DNA from: Jutongia hominis
Lineage (GTDB): Bacteria > Bacillota > Clostridia > Lachnospirales > Lachnospiraceae
Length of the DNA: 64,000 nucleotides
Direction of reading: 5' to 3'
Assembly: GCF_014384965.1 (NCBI RefSeq)
Contig: NZ_JACRSW010000011.1
Location: forward strand, 1-64,000
The first letter of the stretch is position 1. Every line of letters starts with the position of its first letter. Below, in pieces: positions 8,277-18,052 of the stretch. The notes under the pieces were generated by a model that was not told where the DNA came from, did not search any database, and saw only the letters and a program-made list of their open reading frames with translations. The translations under genes and the position numbers were made by a program.

Positions 8277-9398
8277 TCAAAGTGGTAAATCTACTTTCAT
8301 TTTTTCTATATCTACCATAATTTTTTCTCTATAAAAATAAAATAATTTCCAAAATTTCTCCTTATTTTTCCGAAATTGTCCATATCCATTTCCAAAAATG
8401 TCACGGATTACAAAAGGTAACACATAGTCAGAAATCTGGGTATCCATTTTTATATGATCCATTCCAATAATATTTATAATTCTTGAATAATTTTCGGTAA
8501 ACCAGATATTATCTGTCCATTGTTTATTACATCTAAATGCTTCAAATGACTTTTCATAACACTTACGATAAATGCTACTTATATTATCTGCCAACTGAAC
8601 CAATTCATCTTCTTTGCTATCAACAAAATTGATATGTATTTTATTATCTTCAAACGACTGATTATATTCTTCTTCGTATCCCTTCAAGCTATCGTGATAT
8701 ATTTCCGTCTTACCCATATCAACTCCATGTAGGTATTTTAAACCCAAAAGTGTTTCTCCTAACGCTGTCATATTCAAAAAATTTACCGTATTTTTGCATC
8801 TATACGCCTCGTAAATCAATGGAAATTCTCCATAATCCTTTTTTTCTACCATAAATTTAGCAAACGCTATATACAAGTTATAGTCATTTCTATCCAATTT
8901 TTCATATGGAAAGGAAATAAGATACTCCAAAAATTCTCTTTTAGAATTATCGGTGTTTTCACATACTGCGGAACAATAATGTAAAAATAGTTCTTCTTTT
9001 TCTCCTGCCAAAGCACTTGCCATTCTATAAAATTTCAACGTTTCTTGCTGTTGAAAAGTTGTTCCGAAAATATATAGTGAAATTAATGTTGACAGATAAA
9101 ATATCTTATCATAGTTGCAAATAAAGAAATGCTTATTATCAAGTACATTTGTTATAAAATATTTTAAAGCTTCATTATTACGTTGAGTCATAAGATCAGA
9201 ACCTTTTATTTCTCCTATAAATCCGAAATGATCCTTAAATCGTCTATACTTATTCAATACCTCGATTTCATCTTCTTTATCAGCAACAAAAACACTTCCC
9301 AACACAAAATGTCGTTGTCCATCATTAAACAATTGTCCATTCTTGTTTGGCATAATACAACCTGAATATCCAGATTCATCAAAAAATAATTTCAACAC
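8277..9398 (-). CDS. DUF3800 domain protein
   Basis: A 373-residue protein beginning LKLFFDESGYSG, with FVLGSVFV and the late VDSKEDELVQLADNISSIY motif. These are the hallmark DES and QLAD blocks of DUF3800, a family with an RNase H-like fold and no proven activity, often seen beside restriction and defence genes. The start is GTG 9398 or TTG 9395, with AAGGAG just upstream. It follows the type I restriction-modification locus in the same direction, 20 nt beyond inversion site 1. Confidence 0.8.
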   Translation of the reverse strand: MLKLFFDESGYSGCIMPNKNGQLFNDGQRHFVLGSVFVADKEDEIEVLNKYRRFKDHFGFIGEIKGSDLMTQRNNEALKYFITNVLDNKHFFICNYDKIFYLSTLISLYIFGTTFQQQETLKFYRMASALAGEKEELFLHYCSAVCENTDNSKREFLEYLISFPYEKLDRNDYNLYIAFAKFMVEKKDYGEFPLIYEAYRCKNTVNFLNMTALGETLLGLKYLHGVDMGKTEIYHDSLKGYEEEYNQSFEDNKIHINFVDSKEDELVQLADNISSIYRKCYEKSFEAFRCNKQWTDNIWFTENYSRIINIIGMDHIKMDTQISDYVLPFVIRDIFGNGYGQFRKNKEKFWKLFYFYREKIMVDIEKMKVDLPL

Positions 9399-9417
9399 AT
9401 TTCTCCTTATACTATAC

Positions 9418-9431
9418 TAAACGATAATTTA
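9418..9431 (+). repeat. Inversion site 1 of the hsdS locus
   Basis: TAAACGATAATTTA in plus orientation, six bases beyond the hsdS stop codon. It is one of four identical 14-bp sites (others at 10175, 11819 and 12408). Confidence 0.75.
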
Positions 9432-9436
9432 CCGCA

Positions 9437-10732
9437 TCAATCGCTAATGGTAGCCTGACCATTCATCAGCATAGGCAACAGCCAATCACGAAGCTGAATG
9501 AGAGTGTGAGTTTCCCTATCTAATTCCTTTTGTAAAGCAAAAAAAGGTTTGATTTCTTTAGAAAACTCTTTTGTGACAGATAGCGGCGGAAGAATAATTT
9601 CACTATCCATCAGGGAATTGATACGAATACCTTTAAAAATGCTACCTGTTGAACACGCAGTTGCTCTTTTGACGAAAGCTTCACTTTGGAGATTCATATA
9701 CAAATATTCTGCTGTAAGGACTGAGCTATTATAACGAATGGAAAAAACAGACTCGTTAATATCCCAGTTGGTCGGATTTTCTTGTATAAGATAGCATCTA
9801 CCCAATGGGGCAATACTTGCAAACAAAATGTCATCTCTCTGAATATCAGAGCGACGATGAACGATTTGTCTTGCCTGTTCATCAATAGTATCACAACCAG
9901 AAAAGTCTAATGAACCATTAAGGCATAAATTTTTAACAGTAATATACTGTATATTACCATTGCCCAATTGAAAATTATTTCTGGGATTTAATCCGGTTCG
10001 GACAGCTTCAATAGCATTTTCCATTTTGGAACATATCCAAGAAAATGGGATTTCCATTTTTAACTGTTCATCCCAAACCATCTTACCGCCTGATGAACGG
10101 TATGGTTTCCCGTTCTCATCTGGAAAATCAAACTGAGTGAACCAATAATCGTAAAGAAGCTTAGCTTGCTGCTCTAAATTATCGTTTATTGCATTATTGA
10201 TAAGTATCTTTCTATCTATTGAAGAAAGTATCAATACTATCATATCCTGATACTTTTTCTCTGGTATTTTAAAATCTAAAGACATCAAATATTCAAGATT
10301 GATGTTATCTTGAATACTACCTGTCGCAGCGTTTTGTATGGACTTTTTTATATACTCAAAAATATAGTACATAAATTCTTCTGATGATTTTTCGGGATAT
10401 GCTGAAAAACCTACAATACTATCTGGAAAACACATTGGATAAGCCAAAATTGCTGTTTCCGCAATATTGGCGGCAATAGTAATACACAATGTTCCTGTAT
10501 TCCACAATTTACTTTGTTTGAGCCCGAAATCTCCATATTCTTGTTCATGTTTACTCAAATAAAGCGTTGCTTCTTTAACATCTCCCGTTTGAACTAATGG
10601 ATATTTCCCATTTTCAAACAGTTTTGGGTCGTTTCTCGGTCTATGTTTTGATACTCCTCTTGCAAATATTCCTAATTCAGCCAATTTGGAAATTTTCCAA
10701 TTCTCATTATATGAACTTCCATTATAAATCAT
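9437..10732 (-). CDS. hsdS: Type I restriction-modification specificity subunit HsdS, full length
   Basis: A 431-residue HsdS with two target-recognition domains (about residues 10-170 and 215-385), a central conserved helix (SSIDRKILINNAINDNLEQQ) and the C-terminal helix ending LRDWLLPMLMNGQATISD. It directs HsdM/HsdR to a bipartite DNA target. The ATG at 10732 has AGGAG 7 nt upstream. Inversion site 2 encodes NDNL at the centre of the gene, exactly between the two recognition halves. It lies 9 bp downstream of the recombinase and is probably translated from the same transcript. Confidence 0.9.
   Translation of the reverse strand: MIYNGSSYNENWKISKLAELGIFARGVSKHRPRNDPKLFENGKYPLVQTGDVKEATLYLSKHEQEYGDFGLKQSKLWNTGTLCITIAANIAETAILAYPMCFPDSIVGFSAYPEKSSEEFMYYIFEYIKKSIQNAATGSIQDNINLEYLMSLDFKIPEKKYQDMIVLILSSIDRKILINNAINDNLEQQAKLLYDYWFTQFDFPDENGKPYRSSGGKMVWDEQLKMEIPFSWICSKMENAIEAVRTGLNPRNNFQLGNGNIQYITVKNLCLNGSLDFSGCDTIDEQARQIVHRRSDIQRDDILFASIAPLGRCYLIQENPTNWDINESVFSIRYNSSVLTAEYLYMNLQSEAFVKRATACSTGSIFKGIRINSLMDSEIILPPLSVTKEFSKEIKPFFALQKELDRETHTLIQLRDWLLPMLMNGQATISD
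10175..10188 (-). repeat. Inversion site 2, inside hsdS
   Basis: TAAACGATAATTTA on the minus strand, encoding NDNL in the central helix of the full-length HsdS. It is inverted with respect to sites 1 and 3. Confidence 0.75.
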
Positions 10733-10741
10733 ATTTTTCTC

Positions 10742-11725
10742 CTAACCTATATACTTTCTATGAGCCAATTTAACATTGCTCTGTTTAACCATTGCATACT
10801 GCAAAGTCGTATCTATTTTTCTATGTCCCAAAAGCTGCTGTAACTGTTCAATGGGCATTCCTTTATCTATTGCCATAGTCGCAAGAGTACGTCTAAATTT
10901 ATGTGGATGCACCTTACTAAGACCTAATTGTTTTCCAAAATTTCGTAGTCGCACTTCAATACCACCAATTTTCAATCGTTCATAAGGAGCTTTTAATGAT
11001 ACAAACAGTGCCGGATTATTATCCCTTCTGCTCTGTAAATAATTCTGCAAATGTATTTTTGTTCTGGCGTCAAAATAAACGACTCTCTCCTTATTGCCCT
11101 TTCCAAAAACAACACATTCACGCTCATTAAAATCTATATCTTCTCGATTTAGCAGAACCATTTCGCCTACTCGCATACCTGTTGATGCCAACATATCAAT
11201 CATTGCCAAATCCCTGAGTTCTGTACAATTATCTCTCATCAATTCAAGTGCTTCATCTGAATAAGTTTCCTTAATATTCGTTCCAGTTTTAACCTTATGT
11301 ATTCTTCTGACCGGACTTTTCAAAATATAGTCCTCGTCCTCAAGCCAAGAAAAAAAGCTGGAAAGTATTCGTCTTATATTATCAATCGTAACTTTACTTG
11401 AATTTTTATTTGACTGATATTCAGTAAGGTAACAGCGTATATCATCGGTTACAATATATTTAATACCTTTACCTATACTATCAATCATTGCCTGTATAGT
11501 TGCTTTGTAATATTTCAAAGTTTTCTCGGAACAGCCCTCAATTCTCTTTGCCGATAGAAACAGTTCAACCAAGTTCTGCTCCGATAATCCTTTATCACTT
11601 TCCGTTTTTGCAACTTCATAATCAAAAAGCGTATGTTGCAGTACCTCCTGCAATCGCAGTGTTTGTGCGTTATTCAAATAAGGTAGCATACCCTGAACAA
11701 TATCCATAATTAAATTCTGTTTCAT
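10742..11725 (-). CDS. Tyrosine recombinase, probable hsdS invertase
   Basis: A 327-residue phage-integrase-family recombinase: SAM-like N-terminal core-binding domain (SEQNLVELFLSAKRIEGCSEKT), then a catalytic domain with Arg in STGMRVGE, HxxR in HPHKFRRT, and LLGHRKIDTTLQYA with the nucleophilic Tyr. I chose the ATG at 11725 (GGAG 8 nt upstream) over an in-frame TTG. It lies inside the hsdS cluster between inverted 14-bp sites, the usual place of recombinases that switch HsdS. Its own orientation changes if sites 1 and 4, or 2 and 3, recombine. Confidence 0.85.
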   Translation of the reverse strand: MKQNLIMDIVQGMLPYLNNAQTLRLQEVLQHTLFDYEVAKTESDKGLSEQNLVELFLSAKRIEGCSEKTLKYYKATIQAMIDSIGKGIKYIVTDDIRCYLTEYQSNKNSSKVTIDNIRRILSSFFSWLEDEDYILKSPVRRIHKVKTGTNIKETYSDEALELMRDNCTELRDLAMIDMLASTGMRVGEMVLLNREDIDFNERECVVFGKGNKERVVYFDARTKIHLQNYLQSRRDNNPALFVSLKAPYERLKIGGIEVRLRNFGKQLGLSKVHPHKFRRTLATMAIDKGMPIEQLQQLLGHRKIDTTLQYAMVKQSNVKLAHRKYIG

Positions 11726-11818
11726 AGTCAATTCTCCTTTTATTTAATTTAGAGAACAACTATGGAGCGGTAGTCCCCTGCTTCAACTCCTGCCACTCAC
11801 AAGAGCTATGGGATATAT

Positions 11819-11832
11819 TAAACGATAATTTA
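11819..11832 (+). repeat. Inversion site 3
   Basis: TAAACGATAATTTA in plus orientation at the open end of the silent hsdS 3' half. It reads NDNL in frame with the following coding sequence. Confidence 0.75.
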
Positions 11833-12402
11833 TCAGCAATGGCTTATGACATTTATATGCATAATTTTTTCTCAAACAAGCCTAATGCTAAACTAAAAGA
11901 TATTTTGACCGAAGCTGAAAAGTCAGCTATTCAGGTCGGAGAAGCAAAAACATCAAATGGCGAATATCCATTCTTTACAAGCGGTGCAACTATTTTGAAA
12001 TGGAACGAACCATTTGTTGACGGTAGAAATTGCTTTTTAAATACCGGCGGTAACGCTGATGTTAAATTTTATGTTGGTAAAGCCGCCTATTCAACAGATA
12101 CTTGGAGCATTTCTGCAAAATCAGAAATGTCGGATTATCTCTACCTAATGTTATTTTCAATCAAGCCTGAACTTGACCAAAAATTCTTCCAAGGAACGGG
12201 GTTGAAGCATTTGCAAAAGCCTTTACTTAAAGACAGACCTATCTTTGTTCCTGAAAAGCTGGAATTAGAAGCATTTAACCGTCAAGTAATGCCGATGTTT
12301 GATATTATTTCTGAGAACACAAGAGAAAATCAACAGCTAACATCTCTTAGAGATTGGCTTTTACCTATGTTGATGAACGGTCAGGCTACCATCAGTGATT
12401 GA
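11821..12402 (+). pseudogene. hsdS: Silent inverted 3' half of an hsdS gene
   Basis: Plus-strand coding sequence NDNLSAMAYDIYMHNFFSNK... through a single recognition domain to the conserved end RDWLLPMLMNGQATISD. It has no N-terminal half and no ribosome binding site at its internal ATG (11839), so it is not expressed as placed. It opens exactly at site 3, in frame. Inversion between sites 3 and 4 would join it to the N-terminal half at 12381-12953 and restore a complete HsdS. It is therefore a stored half-gene rather than a decayed one. Confidence 0.85.
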
Positions 12403-12953
12403 TGTGGTAAATTATCGTTTACCACACTATTTAAAGCAATTTTCTCATCAAGCCTATTTAAAACTTGAACAGTTTTTCTTTGTTCTTCAAGCAATGGATA
12501 AGCTATTGGAACATCAGATAAAATATCTGTATTCAAATTAGGCATATTCGTACCTACTGCGTGTGTAACAAGCCATTTTCTAGTTTCTTCTCTATTGAGA
12601 AAAAAAGATATAAATTCTGGTTCTACTTCTGATGTTGTTATACGCACTCGTAAACAACCTGTCCCACATAAAACACCATTATCCTTTTCCTTTATAAAAG
12701 CGTGTTTTTCTACATCTCCTCGGCGAGCATATAATATATCGTTAATTATGGTTTTATATCTTTCAAGTCTTATTGCATCTTCATTAGACACATAATTGAT
12801 AGATGCATAATTTACTTTCCTATTGTCTATGTCTTGTGGCATAACTACTGGGATTCCTTGTTCCACATAATCCGATTGATGTAACTGACTTCCAAATGGT
12901 CCCGTAATAATCTCTGATATTTTCCCAAGTGTTGTATATGTCCATTTATTCAT
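12381..12953 (-). CDS. hsdS: HsdS, N-terminal half only in the present orientation
   Basis: A 190-residue product with one recognition domain (TYTTLGKISEIITGPFGSQL) and the central helix QVLNRLDEKIALNSVVNDNL. It then reads eight residues (PHQSLMVA) from inverted tail sequence and stops. The break is exactly at site 4. The ATG overlaps the end of hsdM by 8 bp with AAGAAGG as its site, so this is the copy coupled to hsdM. Half-HsdS proteins can dimerise in some systems, so the state may be OFF or of altered specificity. Confidence 0.85.
   Translation of the reverse strand: MNKWTYTTLGKISEIITGPFGSQLHQSDYVEQGIPVVMPQDIDNRKVNYASINYVSNEDAIRLERYKTIINDILYARRGDVEKHAFIKEKDNGVLCGTGCLRVRITTSEVEPEFISFFLNREETRKWLVTHAVGTNMPNLNTDILSDVPIAYPLLEEQRKTVQVLNRLDEKIALNSVVNDNLPHQSLMVA
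12408..12421 (-). repeat. Inversion site 4, at the hsdS half-gene junction
   Basis: TAAACGATAATTTA on the minus strand, encoding NDNL. The flanking tail around 12347-12420 is an inverted near-copy of 9419-9500, extending the inverted repeat to about 70 bp. Confidence 0.75.
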
Positions 12954-14580
12954 ATTTTACCTTCTTTAATTGTTCCATAATTTCCGTTTTCAATTTGTCG
13001 CCCTCTGCAAAATATTCCTGTAACTTCTCTGCATAAGCACTCATACGAGCATTAAATTCGTCCTGTGATAATTCAACATATTCAATTTTCACATCAAAAT
13101 ACTGTCCTGCTGAAAGTGAATATTTCTTTTCTTTGATTTCATCATAGGTAACAGCAACTGAAAAATCATCAACAGCTTCTTTATTAAGGAATGTATCAAC
13201 AATTTTATCAATCTCAAAATCACGAAGTCTGCGTTTCTGATTATTACCGTCCTTATATTCTTCTCCCAGTTTTGAAGCATCTATCAGTACAACCTTGTCT
13301 GTTTTTCTTGAATTATCAAAAAATAATACTGATACATTCGTGCCGGTATTAGCAAATACATTTGACGGCATACCAATACAGCCATAAACAATATGTTCTT
13401 CTACAATATGTTGTAATATCTTCTTTTCTACACCTGATTTTGCGGTTACAAATCCAGTAGGAACTACAATCGCACCTTTTCCGGTTGATTTCAATGAATT
13501 AAGAACATGTTGAATGAACAACGTATAAATTGCCATACTCTCTTTCTTCTTGGCAGGCACTTTCGGAACTCCCGCCCAAAAACGAACAGGCATTGCTGCT
13601 ATACGCTCTCTTGTATCTGAGAAATCCATCTTGAAAGGCGGATTTGAAACTACATAATCAAAAGTTCTTAATTCCTGTCCATTATCACTCTTATGATATG
13701 GAGCAATCAGCGTATCTCCTTGAATTGCGTGGTCAAGAGAAGATACCAAGCTGTTTAGGATAAGATTAAGTTTTAACATTTTATTACTTCGCTGTGAAAT
13801 ATCCTGTGCAAAAATCGTACACTTATCTTCGCCAATTTTATGGGCAAGAGCCATCAAAAGTGTTCCTGTTCCGGCTGATGGATCATAACACTCAATGCTA
13901 TGTAAATCAGTTGCATTTCCAACAAGCAATCTTGCCATAATCGTTGCAATAGCGTGAGGAGTATAATACTCTGCATACTTACCACCGCCTGCTGTATTGT
14001 AGTCCTTTATCAGATATTCAAATATATCTGCAAAGAAATCATAGTGCTTCTCAAATGCTTCTTCAAAAGAAAAGTTTACCAACTTATCAACCAAAGCACG
14101 GGCAAAAGGTGCTCTTGCTGTATCGTCCGTTACATACTGTGTCAGCTTTTCAAAAAGCGGTATTTTTGTATTCTGAGCAGTCTGAGTTGAAAATATATCA
14201 ATATTCTTATCTGCTATATCTGTCATCGTGCTGTCAAAGATTAAATCAAAATCGCCCTTTGCCTGCTGATTCCATAAGTTGGCAATAAGATGTTCCGGAT
14301 TAAGTAATGGAATATCTGACGGTAAACTATCAAAAATATCCAAGCGGTCATCTTCTGACATTTCTGCATAAGCAAGTTCCCATTTTTCAGCATTTTTAAG
14401 AACCGGACTTACTTTTTTTACTTCATATCCGAACTTATCATTAAGGAACTTATAAAGGAAAACCTGTGTGATAATTTTATATTCGTTACCATCGTTTCCC
14501 ATACCATAGGTCTGACAAGTTGCTTTTAAGGCATCTATCAACTCTATGGTTTTTTCTTTTATCGTCTTTGTTTCTTCCAT
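12946..14580 (-). CDS. hsdM: Type I restriction-modification methyltransferase HsdM
   Basis: A 544-residue N6-adenine methyltransferase: N-terminal HsdM domain, AdoMet motif DPSAGTGTLL near residue 233, catalytic NPPF (SNPPFKMDF) near residue 313, and a C-terminal coiled region. It modifies the adenines chosen by HsdS and is needed for both modification and restriction. The ATG at 14580 has AAGGAG 9 nt upstream. It lies 11 bp after hsdR and overlaps hsdS, so R-M-S form one operon. Confidence 0.95.
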   Translation of the reverse strand: MEETKTIKEKTIELIDALKATCQTYGMGNDGNEYKIITQVFLYKFLNDKFGYEVKKVSPVLKNAEKWELAYAEMSEDDRLDIFDSLPSDIPLLNPEHLIANLWNQQAKGDFDLIFDSTMTDIADKNIDIFSTQTAQNTKIPLFEKLTQYVTDDTARAPFARALVDKLVNFSFEEAFEKHYDFFADIFEYLIKDYNTAGGGKYAEYYTPHAIATIMARLLVGNATDLHSIECYDPSAGTGTLLMALAHKIGEDKCTIFAQDISQRSNKMLKLNLILNSLVSSLDHAIQGDTLIAPYHKSDNGQELRTFDYVVSNPPFKMDFSDTRERIAAMPVRFWAGVPKVPAKKKESMAIYTLFIQHVLNSLKSTGKGAIVVPTGFVTAKSGVEKKILQHIVEEHIVYGCIGMPSNVFANTGTNVSVLFFDNSRKTDKVVLIDASKLGEEYKDGNNQKRRLRDFEIDKIVDTFLNKEAVDDFSVAVTYDEIKEKKYSLSAGQYFDVKIEYVELSQDEFNARMSAYAEKLQEYFAEGDKLKTEIMEQLKKVKYE

Positions 14581-14591
14581 TGTGTTCTCCT

Positions 14592-17500
14592 TTATGCCAC
14601 TGAATAAGTCTGGTTATACTGGTCAAGATACTGTTTTGTAATCTTGCTCTGTATAAATACTCTATCCTCACGAGCACTCGCTATTCCCAACTTATCAATG
14701 CCTGCTTTTATTTGTGTCATAACCGTTCTCTCAAAATATGCGTCTTTCTTCAATATATCATTTCTGTCATACACTTTTTGGTCAATATCAGACTTAATAG
14801 AAAGCAAAACATTCATAATAGACATATCATATTCTGAAACAATCGGCTGTTTATTTGCTGCTTTTCGAGCAAGATTTTCTTCCCTAATTCTTTTATGAAC
14901 CCTTGCGAATTTCGCATCGCCATTATATTTTCTCAGCAGAACCGTGTTTTTCTTCTGCAATTCATCAAGCTTTTTCAGAATATCTTCCAATTCTTTTCCT
15001 TGCTCCTCAATCTCAGATACACTCTTAGGTTCAAAACCGTGTTGCTTGAAACGAAGCAAAAATGCTTCCTGCAAAGTAATAAACTCAGGGTCATCAGGGT
15101 CGATATTCTGTGTAAAAGCACGAACAGTCTTTTTATACTTTTCTGTTACTGCATCTTTACCACCGACGATTTTCAATTCTTCTTCACTGATTTTGCTGAA
15201 ATTAAATGTAATATCCTCCATTGCTTCATTTACAAGCAATTTCGTGGTATCATCACTTGCAAAAAGTTCTTTCTGATTTATGTTATCAATATGATGTTGC
15301 ACCTCTGAAATCAATGAAGGTAACTTTGTTAATTCCATTTTTGCAAATGTTTCCTTCAACTCATCATCGCCAAAGGTTCTTACCAAATTACAACAATCAC
15401 GTGCAGCAATAAGAACTTTTTTAAGTTTAAGTAATTCCTGCTTATCCTCAATCGTGGATATTTCCGAACTAAATTCTTCTGCATTATTTGTGGTATAATT
15501 AAAAAGAACCTGCTGTACCTCCTGCATTTGTTTAATGAGTTCTGCCGGATCTTCTATAACCTGTTTGAAGGTATCTGTTTCATTTCCCTCACCCACTTCA
15601 TTTGGGTCATTAAAGCGATTAAGTTCTTTGAGGTATGCTTCATTAGTTTCCTCAAAGTTCTTTTTTATATTTGCAAAATCAATAACATATCCATAATGAT
15701 TTTCTTTATATGGTCTATTAACTCTTGTAATTGCCTGCAACAAATTGTGGTCTTTCAATTTTCTTCCAAAATACAAACGTTTCAGTCTTGGTGCATCAAA
15801 TCCAGTAAGAAGCATATTAAAAACGATAAGAATGTCAACGGTCATATTATTTTTAAAATCATCAATAATTTTATCTCTTGTATCCTTGTCATCACTATCG
15901 TGAAGTATAAGCCCAGCTCGTAAATAACTTTTCATAGATGCATCTTTATTAAGTTCCTCTTGAATTTCGTCAAAATATGCAAACAGCTTTCTTGCCTGCT
16001 CACTTGTTTCACAAATAACCATACCACCAAGTGTATTGTCTCCCTGAATTTGTCTAAATCTCTTTAAATCTGAAATAATATATCTAAGTAACTCTTTAAC
16101 ATAGTTGTCATGTTCAACAATCTGACTTTTCTTTACGTCTTTCTTTTCTACCAAAGTTTCAAGTTTTTCATAAATTTCAGAAAGCCGCTCTTTATACTGA
16201 GTTTCTATATCCTCACGGATAATTTTCAGCGTATATCCATCTAAAATTGATTTATCATAATAATATGTATGAATATAATTGCCAAAAACTCTCCAAGATT
16301 CTCTTTCCTCTTTCAAAAGTGGTGTTCCTGTCAAAGCAATTTTTATCGCATTTTTATCCGCATCAAGAAGATTAGCCAGGAATGAACCTTCCGGTTTATA
16401 TCCTCTATGTGCTTCATCAATAATAAACACCCTTTGCAAATTCGTTGCATAAGCAGGAAGGGCAACTTTTGACCTATCTTCAGCAAAACGCTGTATATTT
16501 ACAACCGTAATTTCAGGTTTTCCCGTATTTCCCTCCTGTGCCTGATTATTACGAAACTGCTCCATAAGTTCAGTACGAGAACTTGCTGTTTTTACAACCA
16601 ATCCGCGTGCTTCAAATTCTTCTGATGCCTGTTTGAGCAAATCAAGGCGATCAACAATAAAATAAAATTTTGCGACTTTATTTTGCCTGCTGAAATAGTC
16701 AGAAAGAACGTATGTAATATAATAAGATAAAGCTGTTTTTCCACTTCCCTGTGTATGCCATATAACACCTGAATTAACACCTTCTTCAATCTTACTTCTT
16801 ACTGTTAAGGCTGCAAACATTTGTTGATAACGCATTATATGTTTTTGCTCAATAAACTCTATCTTTCCATTTATTTCTTTATGAAAGCGAACATAGGCAA
16901 TCCCATATTTCAATATAAATAATAACCTTTTGGGATTACACATAGATGTCAATACACGATTTGTCGGTGTATATATATATAAATTTGTTTGATACTCTGG
17001 AGAAGTATGGATAACCTGGCAATTAAAATCCGTCAAAATTCTCTTTTCAACAATCGGATCAATATCTTTATATGGGAAATCCGCATTATAAGGTGCAATA
17101 TCTAAATTAGTAGGATTTTCTTCTCTAAAACAGTTGAATGGTGCTGACTGCTTTGCCGTCGTACAATAGAATGCTCCCTGAACCGGAACAATACCGCCCA
17201 TAGTATCATATTCCATATTATTAGAAAAAATCATCAACTGAGTAATATTTAAAAATCTCCTAAACTTCTTATTAGGAAATCTCTTATGATTCATTCTTTT
17301 ACTTTCTGCAACCATTCCACCATGATTATTGGGCTTCTTTACTTCAACAAATACAAGTGGAAGTCCATTAACAAACAATGTAATATCCGGTCTAAACTCA
17401 TCTTGGTCACGCTTGCAAGTAAACTCAGCAGTAAAATGATATGTATTATTCTTTGGCTCTTCAAAATCCACCAATCTAACAGGCGAAACAGACGATAAAC

Positions 17501-17777
17501 GTTCATAAAAACTACGTCCAATATCATCATTATCTAATTCCTGTCTTATAGTTTTCAATGTTTGTTCCGCTTCTCCTGCATGAGCAGGATTAAGACGTGC
17601 AAATTGTTCCTTGAAAACGTTGATTAAAATATTTGTATCAGGATCATACACTGTACTTGCCATATCTTCAGTTATTTTTCCAAAATAATTATAGCCAAGT
17701 CGTGTCAAATGAACCATTGCAGGCATTTGAACACGAGTTGCTTCATTAAATATATTTTTCTTGCCGCTTGCCGCCAT
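14592..17777 (-). CDS. hsdR: Type I restriction endonuclease/translocase HsdR
   Basis: A 1061-residue motor subunit. The N-terminal nuclease domain has FRPDITLFVNG and VFVEVKKPN (D...ExK, near residues 135-147). The translocase follows with Walker A QGSGKTAL near residue 337 and DEAH (FIIDEAHRGY) near residue 452, then helicase motifs VFNMLLTGFDAPRLK and QAITRVNRPY, and a long helical C-terminus. It cuts unmodified DNA after ATP-driven translocation. The ATG at 17777 has GGAGG 7 nt upstream, better than the in-frame codon at 17798. It appears intact. Confidence 0.95.
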   Translation of the reverse strand: MAASGKKNIFNEATRVQMPAMVHLTRLGYNYFGKITEDMASTVYDPDTNILINVFKEQFARLNPAHAGEAEQTLKTIRQELDNDDIGRSFYERLSSVSPVRLVDFEEPKNNTYHFTAEFTCKRDQDEFRPDITLFVNGLPLVFVEVKKPNNHGGMVAESKRMNHKRFPNKKFRRFLNITQLMIFSNNMEYDTMGGIVPVQGAFYCTTAKQSAPFNCFREENPTNLDIAPYNADFPYKDIDPIVEKRILTDFNCQVIHTSPEYQTNLYIYTPTNRVLTSMCNPKRLLFILKYGIAYVRFHKEINGKIEFIEQKHIMRYQQMFAALTVRSKIEEGVNSGVIWHTQGSGKTALSYYITYVLSDYFSRQNKVAKFYFIVDRLDLLKQASEEFEARGLVVKTASSRTELMEQFRNNQAQEGNTGKPEITVVNIQRFAEDRSKVALPAYATNLQRVFIIDEAHRGYKPEGSFLANLLDADKNAIKIALTGTPLLKEERESWRVFGNYIHTYYYDKSILDGYTLKIIREDIETQYKERLSEIYEKLETLVEKKDVKKSQIVEHDNYVKELLRYIISDLKRFRQIQGDNTLGGMVICETSEQARKLFAYFDEIQEELNKDASMKSYLRAGLILHDSDDKDTRDKIIDDFKNNMTVDILIVFNMLLTGFDAPRLKRLYFGRKLKDHNLLQAITRVNRPYKENHYGYVIDFANIKKNFEETNEAYLKELNRFNDPNEVGEGNETDTFKQVIEDPAELIKQMQEVQQVLFNYTTNNAEEFSSEISTIEDKQELLKLKKVLIAARDCCNLVRTFGDDELKETFAKMELTKLPSLISEVQHHIDNINQKELFASDDTTKLLVNEAMEDITFNFSKISEEELKIVGGKDAVTEKYKKTVRAFTQNIDPDDPEFITLQEAFLLRFKQHGFEPKSVSEIEEQGKELEDILKKLDELQKKNTVLLRKYNGDAKFARVHKRIREENLARKAANKQPIVSEYDMSIMNVLLSIKSDIDQKVYDRNDILKKDAYFERTVMTQIKAGIDKLGIASAREDRVFIQSKITKQYLDQYNQTYSVA

Positions 17778-17962
17778 ATTCAAGCCTCCCCATATCATTC
17801 ACCTAATATAACTTTACATATATTGCAATAAAGTTCTTTATAATTTCTCATAAATATATCAAAAAATACTATCTCATGCTTATATTCACCCTCATTTCAG
17901 TAAATAATGGACTTTTTGATATTAATTTTTCTTTTTCATTTGATTATAGTCATCTATTTAAT

Positions 17963-17992
17963 ATCATATCATAAATATTCTAATTTTTTCAA
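17963..17992 (-). promoter_or_regulatory. Possible promoter of the hsdRMS operon
   Basis: TTGAAA (17987-17992), an 18-nt spacer and TATGAT (17963-17968) on the minus strand. It is about 185 nt upstream of hsdR and is the best match in this AT-rich stretch, but the spacer is long. Confidence 0.4.
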
Positions 17993-18052
17993 GATATAGA
18001 GGGTCATTGATAGCGCAAATTATTCTTAGGAAAGTTTTAAGATTGAATTTTT

